Source: Roseovarius sp. W115 (lineage in GTDB: Bacteria; Pseudomonadota; Alphaproteobacteria; Rhodobacterales; Rhodobacteraceae). From it: a DNA stretch of 64,000 bases. The stretch spans positions 2,732,501 through 2,796,500 of the forward strand of contig NZ_CP146606.1 in NCBI RefSeq assembly GCF_032842945.2. The letters are read 5' to 3'. The notes under the pieces were generated by a model that saw nothing but the letters and a program-made list of their open reading frames with translations, had not been told where the DNA came from and did no database searches. Below are positions 56,602 through 64,000 of this stretch, in pieces; the stretch's first letter is position 1, and each line of letters opens with the position of its first letter. Position numbers and translations under genes: made by a program.

Positions 56602-57963
56602 TCAATCATCATGGGTCGGCTGTGTGTCGAAACCATACTTTTCGAAATAATCTCTGTGCCTAGCTTTCAAGTCTTCGGCATTGATCGCATACTCTTCGTT
56701 TGAGTATCGATGTCGACCGTATTTACCTTGTTGATTGTCGGCAAGGTACACTTTCATCCGCTCCTCGAATTCGGATGTGACCTCCATCTCGAACTTTTCG
56801 TAAATCCTGCGAACCATTGCGATCGGATCTGCAAAAGTGTCGCTATACACCGCATCGATAATCTGACTTTCGCGTTCCGGATGCGCGTTGCGAAACTCCA
56901 GCGGTCTTTGCCAACACAATCCGCTGAATTCGACGACCATTTGGCCAAACGCATGTTTATCAATACTCCCCTCTACATCAAACGGGATACAGGCACTCTC
57001 CACGAGGCGGGCGAAAGAGGCTGCGTTCTTGGCTGGATTGCGGTGAGTAACAACAACTCGTGCGTCATCGAATTCATCAAAGATTGAGCCAAAATAGAGA
57101 GCGTAGCTGGGTGCCTTGTTGATCCAATGCGTGCCTGCCGGAGCATAGGCGTCCAACATAGTAAAAAAATTGCGTTCGTATTTCAGCAATGCGGGCGCAA
57201 CATCGGGCTGAGCCAAACGTAAGGCGTATTCGAGCCCAGCCTGAACACCGTTAGCTATGTTCATGCCATGGTGAAACTGCATATAAAGCAGGCTCTCTTC
57301 TTTTTCAGTGGCTGACCACAGATGGCTTTCGTTGAGCTTTTGAATGAAGCCCGGCGCGTATTTGGCAAGCAAGTTTATGGAGGCGGCGCTTTTCTTGATC
57401 CTGTCACTTATCATCGGGTCTTCTCCCGATTTGAGCGGTGGCAGAACTTGTTCCATTTCGTATGTATAAGGCGACCGGGATTGTGGATCTTCTGCCAGTA
57501 GCCGATGTAACAGCGTGGTGCCTGTCCGAGGATATCCTGTCACCAATAGCGGCGCTTTGTACTTTCCATTTGCTTCAATAAATTCCGCGTTCTCTTCGAA
57601 AAACTCGATAAACTCCGTTCGATTTCGCAAATAAGTCAAATAGACGGTCTTAATCAGCATCCGGCCAATGGAGGAAATATGCGGGTTGTTGTCGAGGCCA
57701 GTGGCGAACATCTCCAGGCAATCCCGCAAAACCCGAATGTCATTTGCTGATCCCCAGCGAGGATGAAGGTCACCCGGCTTGTCAAACTCTTTCAAACTCG
57801 CCTTGGTCAGATTGAATGCACTGGATCCAGTCAACGCTTTCTTGGTGTTGTCGATCCACCGAACCGGAGCCAATAGCTTCGAATACTTCACATGATTGCC
57901 CGGATATCGCCCCGATGCGTCACCAGCTGTTGTCAGTGGATCTACGTGATAATAATGCGTCAT
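56602..57963 (-). CDS. Sulfotransferase family protein
   Basis: A 453-residue PAPS-dependent sulfotransferase-like protein. The 5'-phosphosulfate loop is LLVTGYPRTGTTLLHRLL at 139-156. The 3'-phosphate motif lies in FDDARVVVTHRNPAKNAASF. The C-terminal LADNQQGKYGRHRYSNEEYA is seen in this bacterial group (Sulfotransfer_3 type). The acceptor is unknown. ATG 57963 has AGGGG five or six bases upstream, so the longer start at 57978 is not needed. It stands alone between DUF2244 and the YqeY gene. Confidence 0.9.
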   Translation of the reverse strand: MTHYYHVDPLTTAGDASGRYPGNHVKYSKLLAPVRWIDNTKKALTGSSAFNLTKASLKEFDKPGDLHPRWGSANDIRVLRDCLEMFATGLDNNPHISSIGRMLIKTVYLTYLRNRTEFIEFFEENAEFIEANGKYKAPLLVTGYPRTGTTLLHRLLAEDPQSRSPYTYEMEQVLPPLKSGEDPMISDRIKKSAASINLLAKYAPGFIQKLNESHLWSATEKEESLLYMQFHHGMNIANGVQAGLEYALRLAQPDVAPALLKYERNFFTMLDAYAPAGTHWINKAPSYALYFGSIFDEFDDARVVVTHRNPAKNAASFARLVESACIPFDVEGSIDKHAFGQMVVEFSGLCWQRPLEFRNAHPERESQIIDAVYSDTFADPIAMVRRIYEKFEMEVTSEFEERMKVYLADNQQGKYGRHRYSNEEYAINAEDLKARHRDYFEKYGFDTQPTHDD

Positions 57964-58301
57964 GCATTCCCCTAGCATAAATCTTTTTTATTCGGACTTC
58001 TTGTCGCCGTGCAGAATTAAGAACTAGTGCTGAGGCCCTAAGTTCAGGGCCTTCTTACTGGTACACCATCAAGAACGGGTGCGAATGGGCAAAACTGCCC
58101 AAGAATTTCGAATGCGTTGGATTGCCTTGATTTTTCTATCATCAAGCCATTTTTCGGCTACGAAAAGGTCAAGTGGATATGTGTTTGTCCTGAAATTCTC
58201 ACGAAAAAAAGCGACGATCTGTGCAACTGCAGCGAAAGCACACTTCGTCCGCAAAGCAGGCAATCCCGCAGACGGATCAATCTTTCAAAATCGCCTTGGG
58301 T
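57964..58301. other. Intergenic region with one hairpin
   Basis: A 338-bp gap upstream of the sulfotransferase and downstream of the YqeY gene. One hairpin, AGGCCCT-aagttc-AGGGCCT (58033-58052), may be a transcript-end structure. The AT-rich DNA at 57975-58020 is a plausible promoter for the sulfotransferase. No gene is supported. Confidence 0.5.
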
Positions 58302-58775
58302 TCACGCCCCTGCGCAGAGCTTATCTTTCACTTTCGGGCCCACGGCTCCGAAGTCCATCTGGCCGGTATACTGGTCCTTGAGGTGGCCCATGACCTTGCC
58401 CATGTCGCGGATTGACTCTGCGCCGGTGGCGGTGATGGCGGCCTTAATCGCGTCGCTCACTTCGGCTTCGTCGAGTTGACGGGGCAGGAACTCCTCGATG
58501 ACGCTGATCTCGGCGCGTTCCGTTTCAGCAAGATCAAGACGTCCGCCTTCTTCATAGGCGCGTGCGCTTTCCATGCGCTGCTTGGTCATTTTGCCCAGAA
58601 TGGCCAGGATTTCTACGTCGCCCACACCTTCACCGGTGTCGCTGTCGCTGCCACGTTGCGCGATGTCCTGATCTTTGATCGCGGCGTTGATCAGCCGCAA
58701 CGTTCCCAGGCGTGTGGCGTCTTTGTCTTTCATTGCCTGTTTGAGCGTATCGCCCACGCGTTTGCGCAAACCCAT
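58302..58775 (-). CDS. GatB/YqeY-domain protein
   Basis: A 157-residue helical protein (MGLRKRVGDTLKQAMKDKDA; VIEEFLPRQLDEAEVSDAIK; MGKVMGHLKDQYTGQMDFG) of the YqeY family. The domain is similar to the tRNA-binding tail of GatB, so a tRNA-linked role is assumed, but the function is not settled. It is divergent from carA with a 209-bp region between them. Confidence 0.94.
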   Translation of the reverse strand: MGLRKRVGDTLKQAMKDKDATRLGTLRLINAAIKDQDIAQRGSDSDTGEGVGDVEILAILGKMTKQRMESARAYEEGGRLDLAETERAEISVIEEFLPRQLDEAEVSDAIKAAITATGAESIRDMGKVMGHLKDQYTGQMDFGAVGPKVKDKLCAGA

Positions 58776-58984
58776 TGTTCATGCATCTCCGTGCCATGTC
58801 ACAAGACATGATGCTTAGCCCAAACCGCGCAAGGGCGCAACCGCTAGAAGATTGCGTAAATCCCTTGTTTTGCAGGGGTCGATGTATGACGTGACGCGAC
58901 GTTTCTGTTCAACGGGAACGGCCTTGACCCTGCGCAGTGTGAACCTTAGGTTCGCGCCAATTTGCGCATTTGGAGATTCTGCAC

Positions 58985-60133
58985 ATGGCCGCTGCTGCTG
59001 ATGCCCACCCAACCGCATGTCTGGCGCTTGCAGACGGATCACTATTTTACGGGAAAGGGTTTGGAGCGGCAAAACAGGTCTCTGCGGAGCTGTGTTTTAA
59101 CACCGCAATGACCGGGTATCAGGAGATCATGACCGATCCAAGCTATGCGGGACAAATCGTGACGTTCACCTTTCCGCATATCGGCAATGTCGGCGTGAAT
59201 CCCGACGATGACGAAACCGCTGATCCGGTGGCCGCAGGTATGGTCGTCAAATGGGACCCAACCGAGCCGTCAAATTGGCGTGCAACGGAACGTCTGGGCG
59301 ACTGGCTGGCGCGGCGGGGCCGGGTCGCGATTGGTGGCGTGGACACGCGGCGTCTGACCCGGGCGATCCGTCAACAAGGCGCGCCGCATGTGGCGCTGGC
59401 ACATGACCCGGAAGGGAAATTCGATGCGGAGGCGCTGGTTGCCGAGGCTCGCGCGTTTGCCGGGTTAGAGGGCATGGACCTGGCCAAGACAGTCACCTGT
59501 GCGCAGTCCTATCGCTGGGACGAAATGCGCTGGGCCTGGCCTGAAGGGTATACCCGCCAGACAAACGCCAAGCACAAGGTCGTCGCGGTGGATTATGGTG
59601 CCAAGCGCAATATCCTGCGCTGTCTTGCCTCGGCTGGCTGTGACGTCACGGTTCTTCCCGCCACGGCCACAACCGAGGATGTGCTTGGTCACAATCCCGA
59701 TGGTGTGTTTTTGTCCAATGGGCCGGGCGATCCAGCGGCGACAGGCGAATACGCCGTGCCGATGATCCAGGGCGTTCTGGAAAAAGACATCCCGGTCTTT
59801 GGCATTTGCCTGGGCCACCAGATGCTGGCGCTGGCGCTTGGGGCCAAGACGATCAAGATGAACCACGGGCATCATGGGGCCAACCACCCGGTGAAGGAAA
59901 TTCAGACCGGCAAGGTGGAAATCACCTCGATGAACCACGGGTTTGCTGTGGATGGACAAACCCTGCCCAGCGGCGTGGAAGAGACGCATGTGTCGCTCTT
60001 TGACGGCTCGAATTGCGGCATTCGGATGAAAGATCGCCCGGTCTTTTCGGTTCAGCACCACCCCGAAGCCAGCCCCGGTCCGCAGGACAGTTTTTACCTC
60101 TTTGAACGCTTCGCGGCCTCCATGGCAGGGTGA
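58985..60133 (+). CDS. carA: Carbamoyl-phosphate synthase small subunit
   Basis: A 382-residue glutaminase subunit that feeds ammonia to CarB for arginine and pyrimidine synthesis. It has the N-terminal CPSase domain (ALADGSLFYGKGFGAAKQVS; NTAMTGYQEIMTDPSYAGQI) and a class I amidotransferase domain with nucleophile Cys in VFGICLGHQMLALALGAKT and His-Glu in VQHHPEASPGP. ATG 58985 is preferred, with GGAG at 58972-58975; a TTG at 58970 is in frame. carB is not in the window. Confidence 0.96.
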   Translation: MAAAADAHPTACLALADGSLFYGKGFGAAKQVSAELCFNTAMTGYQEIMTDPSYAGQIVTFTFPHIGNVGVNPDDDETADPVAAGMVVKWDPTEPSNWRATERLGDWLARRGRVAIGGVDTRRLTRAIRQQGAPHVALAHDPEGKFDAEALVAEARAFAGLEGMDLAKTVTCAQSYRWDEMRWAWPEGYTRQTNAKHKVVAVDYGAKRNILRCLASAGCDVTVLPATATTEDVLGHNPDGVFLSNGPGDPAATGEYAVPMIQGVLEKDIPVFGICLGHQMLALALGAKTIKMNHGHHGANHPVKEIQTGKVEITSMNHGFAVDGQTLPSGVEETHVSLFDGSNCGIRMKDRPVFSVQHHPEASPGPQDSFYLFERFAASMAG

Positions 60134-60231
60134 TCGCGCCCGGATCGTCATTTTGGGTTAAACACATCTTCACGTCATCTTAACCATGTTTGACGCACCT
60201 TGCCCGTGATGCATTGGCAAGGGACGATCAT

Positions 60232-62154
60232 ATGGCGATGACCGAGTTGCAGACTCCGCCGCCTTCGGACGAGCAGGTGGCCTCTCATAGTGTCGCGGAT
60301 GCTGCTCTGGAACAGCTATTGGTTCAATCCGGACGTTTGAGTGCCGAAGACCTGGCAGATGCCCGAACGCTTCAGGCGCTTTGCGGGCAACCCTTGGACA
60401 AGGTGCTGGTGGCGGACGGGGGTCTCTCAGCGCAGGTTATGACCGAGTTGCGTGCACAGATTCACGGATGCCGCGCCATATCACGCATCGAACTGGAAGA
60501 GCTGCGCCCGATCCCGGTGGGCATTCCGGCGCAAGTGCTGCTGAAACATGCGGTTTTGCCTGTGCGGGATCGAGATGATACCGCGGCTGTAATATGTGCA
60601 TCCCCTGAGGATCTACACCGCGCGCGGCCCTTTTTGCCCGCCTCCTTGCAGGATGCGAAAATGGTTCTGGCCAACCGGGATATGGTGGCGCAGCGCATTG
60701 GAGCCTTGCACAAATCCGCATTGGTTCAAGCGGCCGCCGCACGCACACCCGCCGCAGAAAGCTGCCGGACCTGGGCCAATACGCGCAGGCAGCGGGTCAG
60801 TCTTTTTGCGGTTTTTCTTTGCGGGGTGCTGAGCCTGAGTGTGCTGTATCCCCAAATGATATTCTCCGGCCTTGCTGCTATTGCGGCGATCACGCTGATT
60901 GTTTCGGCCTGTTTTAAGGCACTGGCCTTTTCGGCTCGCGCCATGTCGCCGATGAAACAAAGTGTCCTGTCTGATGTTTCTGACATCAAAAGACTGCCGA
61001 AAGTCTCTGTTCTTGTTCCTCTTTTTCGTGAAACCGAAGTGGCCCACGTGCTGATTGCACGCCTCAAGCGGCTCAGTTATCCCAAATCGCTTTTGGACGT
61101 GGTTCTGGTGCTTGAAGAAGAGGACGGACTGACCAGCAAAACCCTTGCGAAAACCAATCTGCCGCCCTGGATCAAGGTGGTTGTGGTGCCAGATGGGCGT
61201 CCCCGAACCAAGCCGCGCGCGATGAATTATGCGCTCGATTTTTGCGAAGGTGAGATCATCGGCGTTCTGGATGCCGAAGATGCGCCTGACCCGGATCAGA
61301 TCATGCGCGTTGTGCGCCGGTTTGACGCCGCCCCAAAGGATGTCGCCTGTCTTCAGGGCATTCTGGATTACTACAATCCGCGGCAAAACTGGCTCGCGCG
61401 GTGTTTCACCATCGAGTATGCAGCCTGGTTTCGTATGATCCTGCCCGGCGTGGCGCGGTTGGGGCTGGCCATTCCGCTGGGCGGCACGACGCTCTATTTT
61501 CGGCGAAATGAGTTGGAAAAACTGGGCGGATGGGATGCCCATAACGTGACCGAGGATGCCGATCTGGGCTTTCGCCTCGCGCGGCATGGGTACCGGACCG
61601 AGATGCTTGTGACAGTGACCGAGGAAGAGGCCAATTGCCGCCCGTGGGCCTGGGTCAAGCAACGCTCGCGTTGGCTCAAGGGGTACATGACGACCTATCT
61701 GGTACACATGCGTCAGCCCGTTTTGCTGTTCCGGCAACTGGGCGCGCGCAAGTTCTGGGGGTTTCAGGCGCATTTTGTCACTGCTCTGTCGCAACCTTTG
61801 CTGGCGCCGTTTCTTTGGTCCTTCTGGCTTGTGCTGTTGGGCCTGCCGCATCCGCTCGACCCTCTGGTGTCGCGCTCTGCGTTGATGGCGGTTGGCTTGT
61901 TGTTCCTGATGATTGAGGCCGTCAATATCTGTATCGGCCTTGCGGCAGTGTCCAAACCCAAGCACAGGCATCTTCTGCCGTGGGTTCCCACGTTGCACCT
62001 TTACTGGCCTTTGGGCGCGATTGCCGCCTACAAGGCGCTTTACGAATTGGTTTTAAAGCCGTTTTTTTGGGACAAGACACAGCACGGGCTGTCACTCAAC
62101 CATATTTCAACGGCGCGCAAACCCGCGTCAGCCAAAGGTCTCGATCTCACCTGA
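60232..62154 (+). CDS. MshEN-domain glycosyltransferase 2 fusion (membrane polysaccharide synthase)
   Basis: A 640-residue membrane protein. Residues 20-165 are an MshEN/GSPII_E_N-like domain (LLVQSGRLSAEDLADARTLQ; LRPIPVGIPAQVLLKHAVLP), a fold that can bind c-di-GMP in other proteins. Two helices follow (about 205-245), then a processive GT2 domain with DAEDAPDPDQ, TEDADLG and QRSRWLKGYM (QxxRW), and three to four C-terminal helices. It looks like a c-di-GMP-responsive exopolysaccharide synthase; whether it binds the nucleotide is not known. ATG 60232 has AAGGGA at 60219. Its end overlaps the convergent GntR gene by 27 bp. Confidence 0.9.
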   Translation: MAMTELQTPPPSDEQVASHSVADAALEQLLVQSGRLSAEDLADARTLQALCGQPLDKVLVADGGLSAQVMTELRAQIHGCRAISRIELEELRPIPVGIPAQVLLKHAVLPVRDRDDTAAVICASPEDLHRARPFLPASLQDAKMVLANRDMVAQRIGALHKSALVQAAAARTPAAESCRTWANTRRQRVSLFAVFLCGVLSLSVLYPQMIFSGLAAIAAITLIVSACFKALAFSARAMSPMKQSVLSDVSDIKRLPKVSVLVPLFRETEVAHVLIARLKRLSYPKSLLDVVLVLEEEDGLTSKTLAKTNLPPWIKVVVVPDGRPRTKPRAMNYALDFCEGEIIGVLDAEDAPDPDQIMRVVRRFDAAPKDVACLQGILDYYNPRQNWLARCFTIEYAAWFRMILPGVARLGLAIPLGGTTLYFRRNELEKLGGWDAHNVTEDADLGFRLARHGYRTEMLVTVTEEEANCRPWAWVKQRSRWLKGYMTTYLVHMRQPVLLFRQLGARKFWGFQAHFVTALSQPLLAPFLWSFWLVLLGLPHPLDPLVSRSALMAVGLLFLMIEAVNICIGLAAVSKPKHRHLLPWVPTLHLYWPLGAIAAYKALYELVLKPFFWDKTQHGLSLNHISTARKPASAKGLDLT

Positions 62155-62778
62155 ATCAAGCTTCAGCCGCGTGACGAAAGCCTTCGAGATATGCGCTCGC
62201 AGAGCCTCTCCGGCAGCGGCGCCATCGCCGTTTTCGATGGCTGTGACAATCGCATCATGTTCGGCTAGTGCATCAAGCGGACGGCCCACTGCCGCAAGGG
62301 ATGTGGTCGCCATGAGCGCCATGGAGCGGTGCACAAGATCAAGTTGCTGCACCAGAAACCGGTTGTGTGAAGACAAGTGTATCTGCTTGTGAAAGCGCCG
62401 GTTGGCCTTGGCCATAGCACTTGGGTCCTCAATCAGCTTGTGATCATCGGTCACCATATCGCGCAGCACGCGCACCTCTTCGGGTGTCGCGTGACGTGCG
62501 GCCAGATTGGCGGCCAACCCTTCCAACTCGGCCCGCACCACATAAAGCTCGGCCAGTTGGTTGTGGTCCAGCGACGATACAATCAGGCTGCGCCCGTCGC
62601 GCGTCAACAGGGATTGCGTCTCAAGCCGTTGCAGCGCCTCGCGAATGGGCGTGCGTGATACACCAAACCTCTCTGCGAGATCGCTTTCCACCAAGCGGTC
62701 GCCGGGCTTGTAAATCCCGGTATCAATCGCCTCCAAAACAAGCGTGTAGGCATCTTTTTGCGGCGTGGCTATGGTCAT
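62128..62778 (-). CDS. GntR-family regulator, FCD type
   Basis: A 216-residue repressor. The N-terminal winged helix (about 10-75) shows VESDLAERFGVSRTPIREAL. The C-terminal FCD helical domain has metal-site residues typical of this class (HDAIVTAIENGD; FHKQIHLSSHNRFL). FCD regulators often sense organic acids or sugar acids; the ligand is unknown. It is convergent with the glycosyltransferase and divergent from the HAD gene. Confidence 0.93.
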   Translation of the reverse strand: MTIATPQKDAYTLVLEAIDTGIYKPGDRLVESDLAERFGVSRTPIREALQRLETQSLLTRDGRSLIVSSLDHNQLAELYVVRAELEGLAANLAARHATPEEVRVLRDMVTDDHKLIEDPSAMAKANRRFHKQIHLSSHNRFLVQQLDLVHRSMALMATTSLAAVGRPLDALAEHDAIVTAIENGDGAAAGEALRAHISKAFVTRLKLDSGEIETFG

Positions 62779-62905
62779 CGCGCTCTCTGTCGTTAGGTAT
62801 GGTCGATGTGTCAGACTATCCGTGGCGCAATGGGTGTTTCAAGCCCAGAGGCGCGGATGGGGAAAATAGTTGGGCCAAGGTCCAAGCAGATGAGGGACAA
62901 ACGGG

Positions 62906-63550
62906 ATGCCAAAGCAGCATTTTGAGCATGTTGAGACATGGGTCTTTGATCTCGACAACACGCTTTATCCCCCATCCGTGCGCCTCTTTGACCAGATCGA
63001 AGTCCGCATGACGCAATATGTCATGACCGAACTTGGCGTGGATCGGGCAGAGGCGGACCGGTTGCGCAATCTCTACTGGCATCTGCATGGCACCACGCTG
63101 GCGGGTCTGATGCGCGAACATGACCTTGATCCCTTGCCTTATCTTGAGGATGTGCATGACATCAATTTTGATGCACTGGAGGCAGACGTAGATCTGGCCG
63201 CGCGCATCCGGGATCTGCCGGGGCGCAAGATTGTCTACACCAATGGCTGTGCTCCCTATGCTGCGCGCGTGGTCGAGGCGCGTGGTCTTTCGGGACTGTT
63301 TGATGCGATCTACGGCGTTGAGCATGCCGATTTTAACCCCAAACCGGATCGTAAGGCGTTCGACAAGGTCTTTGCACAAGATGGGTTAGAGCCAACGCGT
63401 GCTGCAATGTTCGAAGACGAGGCCCGCAACCTAGCGGAGCCGCATGCGATGGGGCTGCGCACGGTTCATGTCGCGCCTGAGCCTCAGGAATTGGATCACG
63501 TGCATCATCATACCGATGATCTTTCCGAGTTTCTCGCACGCCTTCTGTGA
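62906..63550 (+). CDS. Pyrimidine 5'-nucleotidase-like HAD hydrolase
   Basis: A 214-residue HAD phosphatase. Motif I is WVFDLDNTLYPPSVRLFDQI (nucleophile Asp, acid/base Asp), motif II is IVYTNG, motif III is a Lys in FNPKPDRKAF, and motif IV is MFEDEARNL. The sequence fits the SDT1/pyrimidine 5'-nucleotidase subgroup, which dephosphorylates UMP, CMP or damaged nucleotides. It starts at ATG 62906. Confidence 0.92.
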   Translation: MPKQHFEHVETWVFDLDNTLYPPSVRLFDQIEVRMTQYVMTELGVDRAEADRLRNLYWHLHGTTLAGLMREHDLDPLPYLEDVHDINFDALEADVDLAARIRDLPGRKIVYTNGCAPYAARVVEARGLSGLFDAIYGVEHADFNPKPDRKAFDKVFAQDGLEPTRAAMFEDEARNLAEPHAMGLRTVHVAPEPQELDHVHHHTDDLSEFLARLL

Positions 63551-63602
63551 CAGGCTGCCGCGCTGCGTCGAAATGCGCCTTTTGCTTTGAAAAAGCGGAC
63601 AT

Positions 63603-63660
63603 ATCTCGTGCCTTAGCGTACGCGACAGGAGATCTCGTGCCTTAGCGTACGCGACAGGAG
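63603..63660 (+). repeat. 29-bp perfect tandem duplication before a small membrane gene
   Basis: A 29-bp unit beginning ATCTCGTGCCTTAGCG and ending CGCGACAGGAG occurs at 63603-63631 and again at 63632-63660. Each copy ends in a Shine-Dalgarno-like AGGAG, and the second is followed by AGAGAC and the ATG at 63667. The inner copy thus makes a second, unused ribosome site 29 bp upstream. Confidence 0.9.
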
Positions 63661-63666
63661 AGAGAC

Positions 63667-63882
63667 ATGACCGCGACAGACACCTCACAGCTACCCCATA
63701 CGCAACGCCGCCCGGAGCGGAGCGAGGCCACCGAAGTGGCGATGACAATCTTGACAGTAGCGGTTCTTGTGGCGGCCTGGGCGACAGCCGTGGTTATCTG
63801 GGGTTTGCCCGGGCTGTATATTCCCGCTGTGGCCATGGTGCCAGTCATGTTTGCGGCTTTGATCTACATCGCCTGGGGATGA
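63667..63882 (+). CDS. Small membrane protein with two helices (71 residues)
   Basis: A 71-residue protein. A polar N-terminus (MTATDTSQLPHTQRRPERSE) is followed by two hydrophobic segments: VAMTILTVAVLVAAWATAVV and LYIPAVAMVPVMFAALIYIA. ACAGGAG lies 9 bases before ATG 63667, in the second copy of the tandem repeat. It resembles short conserved Rhodobacterales membrane proteins of unknown function. Confidence 0.8.
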   Translation: MTATDTSQLPHTQRRPERSEATEVAMTILTVAVLVAAWATAVVIWGLPGLYIPAVAMVPVMFAALIYIAWG

Positions 63883-63913
63883 AGCGTCGTATTGGCTTTG
63901 GCCCTCAAATCGC

Positions 63914-63964
63914 ACTAAAGCGTTTCGACATTGACCTGAGACATCAGCAAAAGGCGAAACGCGT
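63914..63964. repeat. Half copy of a dispersed Roseobacter-type palindrome
   Basis: GCGTTTCG (63920-63927) pairs with CGAAACGC (63955-63962). The interior ACCTGAGACATCAGC is the exact reverse complement of 7825-7839 in the other copy, while the AAAGCGTTTCG arm has the same orientation in both. This shows related repeat units with an inverted interior. Confidence 0.65.
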
Positions 63965-64000
63965 GCAACAATCGAGTGTCGCGCTGCGTTTCGCGCTAAT

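Noticed and set aside
63603..63660. CRISPR-like repeat
   Set aside because: Only two directly abutting copies with no spacer between them; it is a plain tandem duplication. No CRISPR array or cas gene is seen anywhere in the window.

Overview
The window looks like chromosomal DNA of an alphaproteobacterium, most likely Rhodobacterales (Roseobacter group). The evidence is the order miaB-phoH-ybeY-corC-lnt-metK-trmB, a SAM/SAH-type pseudoknot riboswitch before metK, a fabB-fabI pair, and several short dispersed palindromes. All identifications come from reading the sequence and recognising motifs. No database search was run.

Layout. 1-6.1 kb: fatty-acid metabolism. A beta-oxidation pair (FadJ/FadB-type bifunctional enzyme and thiolase) is followed by a 578-bp spacer with a 21-bp inverted-repeat element and REP-like palindromes, then fabB-fabI. 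6.2-11.2 kb: a frameshifted Tat-exported intradiol-dioxygenase-like gene, a haem-type membrane protein, a conserved protein of unknown function, miaB, and an OmpA-domain protein next to a lipoprotein that shares a 33-residue module with it. 11.3-17.6 kb: housekeeping block phoH, ybeY, corC, lnt, metK, trmB and tRNA-Ser(GGA).

17.55-31.88 kb: an integrated genomic island. It starts at the 3' end of tRNA-Ser and ends at a 14-bp copy of that tRNA end. Each boundary carries three 11-bp direct repeats on a 12-bp period, which are probably integrase arm sites. The cargo is a tyrosine recombinase (box I Arg apparently replaced by Leu), a DUF3883 nuclease-like protein, an EamA transporter, a three-gene cassette (PhnW-like aminotransferase, CDP-alcohol phosphotransferase, PntC-like nucleotidyltransferase) that could make an aminophosphonate-type polar head group, a CIRCE-controlled groESL, a 2OG-Fe(II) hydroxylase, rpsU and an MFS transporter.

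32.2-36.6 kb: a decaying surface-polysaccharide locus. It holds a glycosyltransferase-like protein, a methyltransferase, a frameshifted flippase, a GT2 enzyme and a truncated DUF354 gene. 37.0-41.6 kb: a cupin and a two-gene RND efflux system. 41.6-46.8 kb: a methylated-amine module. A dimethylglycine/sarcosine dehydrogenase-like enzyme is divergent from a non-pyrrolysine MttB-family methyltransferase, and a LysR regulator follows. A near-identical 17-bp dyad lies both in the divergent promoter and before lysR.

47-64 kb: mixed core genes. These are a LuxR-type regulator without a phospho-acceptor Asp, argE-like peptidase, rnpB, an amidase, a lipoprotein, gatA/gatC, a ceramidase-like membrane protein, a UPF0173 hydrolase, tadA, rluB-like, dtd, DUF2244, a sulfotransferase, a YqeY-domain protein, carA, an MshEN-glycosyltransferase fusion, a GntR regulator, a pyrimidine 5'-nucleotidase-like HAD protein and a small membrane protein behind a 29-bp tandem duplication.

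The two broken genes (6.7 kb and 34.0 kb) each look like a one-base loss in a homopolymer. They could be sequencing errors rather than true pseudogenes.
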